From the NCBI GenBank assembly GCA_022749755.1, contig CM040452.1, positions 4,420,350 through 4,484,349 on the forward strand: DNA of 64,000 bases, given 5' to 3'. The notes beneath the pieces are model-generated. The model ran no database searches. It saw only the letters and a list, made by a program, of their open reading frames with translations, and was not told the DNA's origin. This DNA comes from Azadirachta indica (taxonomy: Eukaryota > Streptophyta > Magnoliopsida > Sapindales > Meliaceae). A program made the translations under genes and the position numbers. Below, piece after piece: positions 59,521-64,000 of the stretch; within the stretch, counting starts at the first letter, position 1; the number at the start of each line of letters is the position of its first letter.

Positions 59521-60159
59521 ATTGCTGTGAAATTTTAAAATAATTTAATTAAGTTTTGTTCTAAAAATAATCAGTTTTAAAAAAAATTAATTTGATAAAT
59601 TTTATTTTTAAAAGTAATGTAAATTTAATAAAATTTATTATTAAAATATTATAGTAATATAAATGATCATGTATATAATGAATAATCATTGATGAATGAA
59701 ATTAGATCTATATCCTTTTCTGTTGTAAAGTCTTTACTCTTAGTTCTTATTGCTTGTGCTGGAAAAAATCTGGGAGAATTGTCCGTTCATCTAAGTTGCA
59801 CTTAAGGAGACATTGAAAAAAAATATAAAACATCCGATTCCCAACCGAGGTTACAATTTGGAGATGTTAAATATGATATGTGAGGGGTAAGGAAGGTTAG
59901 ATCAGATCAAGATAAAATCTATTGGTCTATTCATTTCTTTTTTAATTTTTTGAATATGTTAGATCACCATAAAAGAAAGTCTTTGATGAAATAGAGGTAT
60001 CATTTAATAGGTATATTCATTTAATAACTTTGTGGTTTATATTTTTATTTTGAAATGAATCAAAGTAATAGTAACATAATAATGAGAAAAAGAGAGAAGA
60101 TATAAACCTAAGTGACGTATTTTTATTAAACAACCTTATTAGATTTGTATGATCTAAAT
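59521..60159. other. Spacer, no gene
   Basis: AT-rich sequence without recognisable features. Confidence 0.4.
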
Positions 60160-61110
60160 AATTTTTAAATTATTTATAATTGAGGTGATATAATATTAGG
60201 TAGGTAAGTAATTGATAAAGAAATTATTATTAAAATTTTCAGCATTATATCATAACATATTTGATCTCACAGTTTTGCGTTCAAACTATCATGATATAAA
60301 AAATTAAAATAATTATTTAAATGCACATGTGAAAGAACACATTAAATAAAATTGACTTTGCACTTTGCACTCAAAAGAAAATTGACAATTGATAATACAA
60401 ATTATTGAATATAAAAAGAATAGTAGTTAGAAGAAAATTGTTAGTAGGACCGTCTCAATTAAAAACTATTTAATAAAAATTATTTGTAATACAGAGGTGA
60501 CAAAATAAATACAATATCTTTTATCCTACCATGTTTATTGTATTTATTTATTTATTTTCATTTCTTAAAAATAATTTATGATAGTTTACTATTATTTCAA
60601 TAGAAAATGATAATAAATATTCATTTAAAGAGGAAGGGAGAGAGGCACACACCTTTTATGACATTCAACACAGACAGCCATATTTTATGTTCATGTTCTA
60701 GAAAGTATTTCATCATATTAATTATAATAGGAATTGTTGCATTTTTATTAATGTAACCCTTAATTGTTTAAGAACCCCATCTCGAACTAAAATGCTCTAT
60801 TAAGACTTTTTGAAATATAATAATTATTAACTTAGTTGCAATTCGATGCAATGTGATAGTGAAGTAAATTGACTTTATAGCATTAAAAATTAAATTACAA
60901 TTATTTGTATTAACTTTGACAATCCCATTAAAATAAATAAAATTGCACACGAAAAAAATAAAAATTTCAAAAATTACATATCATTTGGAGCTTTATCTGA
61001 AAAATTAAAATTTTAAACCAAGTACTATATAAATATATTTTAGGCCAGTTAGTGTATAATCTTAACTAAAGAGACATTTTAGGATCTGTTAGAGAATAAT
61101 TAATATTAGG
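60160..61110 (+). repeat. Second copy of 57160-58130, with intact local repeat D
   Basis: The match runs through the unit shared with 57106-57589 and continues into D (GCACACACCTTTTATGACATTC, CGAACTAAAATGCTC, AAGTAAATTGACTTTATAGCA). It lacks the rRNA fragment and so shows the pre-insertion state. Confidence 0.7.
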
Positions 61111-62007
61111 GATATATTATATTTTTTATACAAATTATAGCTGCTGATTTCTTATCTTTTAGTAATATCTTTATAGAAAATTATTACCCAAAGCTTAATT
61201 GATTAATTCCATTATTACCAATAATGGTTCAAATTACTTAAAAAAGCGAATTTTATGGTTTAAATAAAGAAAATTATATAGCACTATGTTATAAAAGTCA
61301 GAGAAGTTCAGAAGCAACTTTCCTTAATATAACTTCCATAACTAATTTCAGTATTAATTTTTGCTAGATTACGTACGTCCAATAAATAATCAAAGATGAT
61401 AAGCTTATATATTATCACTGATCATTCTGTGACTTGGTTAGTTTGAGAGCCCAGATGAATATTCTTAATTCAGATTTTTCATAACTAATTACCAAATACA
61501 GCAGAAGAAATCCAAATAATTTCATTTTACACCAGAAAGACACAGTCATCTTCATCTCTTCAATTTTTCGTTTTCATAATTTATATTCAGATAGGCCCTT
61601 CCCACGGGTAGCATGAGATGAAGTGAAGAGGAGGAATGTGAGAACTGGAGATCAATTAAGAGATCAATGGACGGCAGTGATCCAATGGGATCGCCTATCT
61701 CATCTCCACCTTCGGTTAGTAAGATCTCTCGCACTCTTAATTAGCTATAATTAATTTTTTTTTTGTCAAAATTTTCAAGAATTTATTACTTAATTCGTTA
61801 TTTAGAATATTTTTAACCACATGGGTAGGATTCAAATTTAATAATGTTATATGATTACTAAATTATTATGTACAACATCAAGTACAAGTTTTATAATATT
61901 TGAACGTTCACACCTAAAATTTTTTAGTCAATTATAATTTATCCTCAGTGTTATAAAAAAATTAGTTGTTAATTATAAATAGGTAAGCAATTGGTGAATA
62001 TAAATTA
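61111..62007. other. Spacer with a coding-like island
   Basis: Mostly AT-rich. 61590-61740 is GC-richer and, on the plus strand, reads WRSIKRSMDGSDPMGSPISS and on to a stop at 61739-61741. An upstream TTTATATTCAG could be an acceptor, but a TGA lies between. The minus strand is also open for 60 codons (61552-61734). Not recognised; at most a gene fragment. Confidence 0.3.
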
Positions 62008-62765
62008 GGGAAAAGGACATGCAGGTCCTTAAGGTTTGGCTTAATGTAATGATTAGTTTTAATAGTTTTATAAATATTCACACAAGTCCTAATTTATTTT
62101 AAAAATGATGATTATACCCATATCAATAATAATTATTCAACAAAAATTATTACTAAATCTTTAAAATTTAACAAAATATAATATATTTATAAAAAAAATA
62201 CATTAATAAATAGTACATTAATAATATAATATTTAATATATTATAAAAGTATACGTTTTATAAGTAATATATTTTATTTTTATTTTTATTATAATATATA
62301 ACATACCTATTATACATAAATATAAATTATAATGTATTCATAAGTATTGTATTGTGGTATATTTTATTAACATATTAATAAGTATTTATGATTTATTTTT
62401 TTAATATTTAATTCGTATTAAATTGTTAACATGTTGTAAAATAAATAAATTTATATTTAGTTATAATATATTGACAAGTATTATTCATATTATTTATAAA
62501 ATATGTAAATTTATGATTTATATGTATATATCATATTAATGAACTATAAAATAATATTATATTTATTTTTTTAATGTATTTTGATAAATATATTTATTTT
62601 CTCTTAGATTTTAAATATTTAATAATAATTTTTAGTAAATAACTATTACGGCTAGGGTATAATCATTATTTTAAAATAAATTAGGACTTGTATGGATATT
62701 TTTTAAATTATTAAAATTAATCAGTACATTAAATCAAACTTCAAGGACTTGCATGTCCTTTTCCC
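62008..62765. mobile_element. Non-autonomous Mutator-like element with long TIRs, copy 2
   Basis: The first 113 or so bases (GGGAAAAGGACATGCAGGTC..., CAAGTCCTAATTTATTTT) match the inverse complement of the last 115 closely (...ACTTGCATGTCCTTTTCCC). Flanks TATAAATTA (61999-62007) and TATAGATTA (62766-62774) agree at 8 of 9 bases. The interior is AT-rich with no gene. Same family as 32115-32947, but with better kept ends. Confidence 0.8.
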
Positions 62766-62869
62766 TATAGATTAATTATCAAATAAAATTAGGTATTTAA
62801 AAATAAATTTTATGTTTGTTGTAGAGAAATTACAAATTCTAGTAATAAATGGGGGTAATTTTGGGAGAA

Positions 62870-64000
62870 TAATAAAGTCATATTTTAACATGCACACCAT
62901 GCAGGTCATCACTTAACATGTACACCATAAGTTATCTTCTAGCATGTTATGGCCTAACTAACCCCTTCTAGGAAATCATAGAGACCAAAAATCATGTGCT
63001 ATGAGCCCTCTCCTAGGAAGCTATAGAATTCAAAAGTCATGTCTTATGAGTCCTTTTTTAGGAGGCTATAGAGTCCAAAAGTCATGTCTTAGGAGCCCTC
63101 TCTTAGGAATCCATGGAGATCCAAAGTCATATTCTAAGAGCTCCTTCTTAGGAAGCCATGGAGGCCAAGAAACCATGTCCTAGGAGACTTTCTTAGGAGG
63201 CCATGGAGGCTAAAAACTATGTGCTAGGCATTCCTTCCTAAGAGGTCATGAAGGCTAAAGATTATTTGTTAGGAATTCTCTCTTAGGAGGCCATGAAGGC
63301 CAAAGATTATTTGTCAGAAATTCCCTCCTACGAGGCCATGAAGGCCAAAAACTATTTGTTAAGCATCATTTTTTAGGAGGTCATAAATGCCAAAATTTCC
63401 TCGCGAGCAGTATGGGCAGAAATAGTATTGATCATAAACAGTATCGAGTGTGAACAGTGTCAAGTTGAAATAGTGCCAATTTTATCCAAATTGTACATTT
63501 AGCCCCCTAAGTTCGAGAATTGATCAAACAAATCTAATTCTAACTCAACAAATGCAAATGCAATATAACTAATCTAGCCCAAGCCAACAAGCCTATTAAT
63601 ATGTGAAAGTTTAACTCAATATTAAACTTTAATAAATTAAGATAAGTTTGAGAGGAAGATGATATCTCTGATGATGAGAAATTCTAAGTAAACTTTAAGA
63701 GAGGAATTATTAGTTTATGTTTACGCAAAACTTTACAATATAAGTTATATAAAGAGAGTGTTAAGAGAAAGAGAGGAGGAGTGAAGGTTATAGAGAGAAA
63801 AGTAAGAGATATTGAGAAAAAAGAGAAAAAGAGTGAATGTTTTTGTTTGGACTGTGACCGCTCTATTTTACAAGCATTAATAAAATCTCTCTCCAAATAT
63901 TTAGTTCGTAAACATTGCCTGTAGACTGAGTCCACGGGTTATAGATCGAACCACATAAATTTTAGTTTTTTATTTCTTTGTCATTGTTTATTTTGTGTTA
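62870..64000 (+). mobile_element. Probable LTR of a retrotransposon running off the right edge
   Basis: The tail (63720-64000) has the style of a copia-type LTR end: GAGAGAGAG-rich stretch, AATAAAATCTCTCTCC, then CTGAGTCCACGGGTTATAGATCGAACCAC and a T-rich run. AACAGT phrases at 63440-63475 resemble those in the solo LTR at 3452-3605. The left boundary and any coding part are not visible, so the class is tentative. Confidence 0.4.
62944..63393. repeat. 45-bp minisatellite, about ten units
   Basis: Unit starts at 62994, 63039, 63084, 63129, 63175, 63219, 63264, 63309 and 63354, spaced 44-46 bases. The consensus is ATGTCTTAGGAGCCCTCTCT followed by TAGGAGGCCATGGAGGCCAAA and a few bases. Because the period is a multiple of three, one strand stays open for 60 codons as a 15-residue repeat; I do not regard that as a gene. 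Confidence 0.92.

Noticed and set aside
62944..63393. CRISPR-like array or a small repeat protein gene
   Set aside because: Units are contiguous with no unique spacers, this is plant nuclear DNA, and the open frame follows from the 45-base period. Other units break the frame.

Overview
This window is nuclear DNA of a flowering plant, almost certainly a eudicot. The evidence is spliced protein genes with plant-type AT-rich introns, very AT-rich intergenic DNA, plant-only protein families, and abundant plant transposon debris. The protein set would fit a rosid such as Citrus/Rutaceae, but that is an impression and cannot be proved without a database search.

Layout. (1) 1-303: the last exon of a gene entering from the left. 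(2) 661-12960: a tandem duplication of about 6 kb, each unit carrying one small intronless RING-H2 gene on the minus strand (158 aa each, 10 residues different). A fossil of a third RING copy lies between them, the left unit carries a probable solo LTR, and the right unit carries its own 1.7 kb insertion. (3) 14990-25723: a nine-exon PH-RCC1-FYVE-BRX (PRAF/RLD family) gene, complete except for one reading-frame break in a run of eight T. (4) 27000-61000: a BAHD acyltransferase cluster of the benzyl alcohol benzoyltransferase/anthraniloyltransferase clade. It has two intact two-exon genes (29062-30867 and 52466-54439) and at least four fossils (intron only, intron fused to exon 2, exon 1, promoter only). 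These are embedded in a locally amplified duplicon that also carries the 3' end of a LINE RNase H. A bHLH gene (34013-35066, minus) and a tropinone-reductase-like SDR gene (38658-40137, minus, with one GC-AG intron) sit inside this cluster.

Mobile DNA is the most unusual content. A 3974-bp LTR element (46339-50312) encodes gag and protease but no polymerase. It contains a third, different LTR (48782-49556) preceded by its own polypurine tract and followed by its own primer-binding site. The two primer-binding-site junctions share 26 identical bases, as expected if a one-LTR circle of one family recombined into the primer-binding site of a small TRIM-like element of another. A 1.5 kb Mutator-like element (42705-44223) appears to have captured pieces of a type 4 metallothionein gene. 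Two further long-TIR elements (32115-32947 with a nested SINE, and 62008-62765) form one family with about 9-bp target duplications. A decayed organellar large-subunit rRNA fragment lies at 57789-57920, and a 45-bp minisatellite lies inside a probable LTR at the right edge.

Functionally the intact genes are unrelated housekeeping, regulatory and specialised-metabolism genes. The BAHD pair and the SDR could both act in specialised metabolism, but nothing here shows that they share a pathway.
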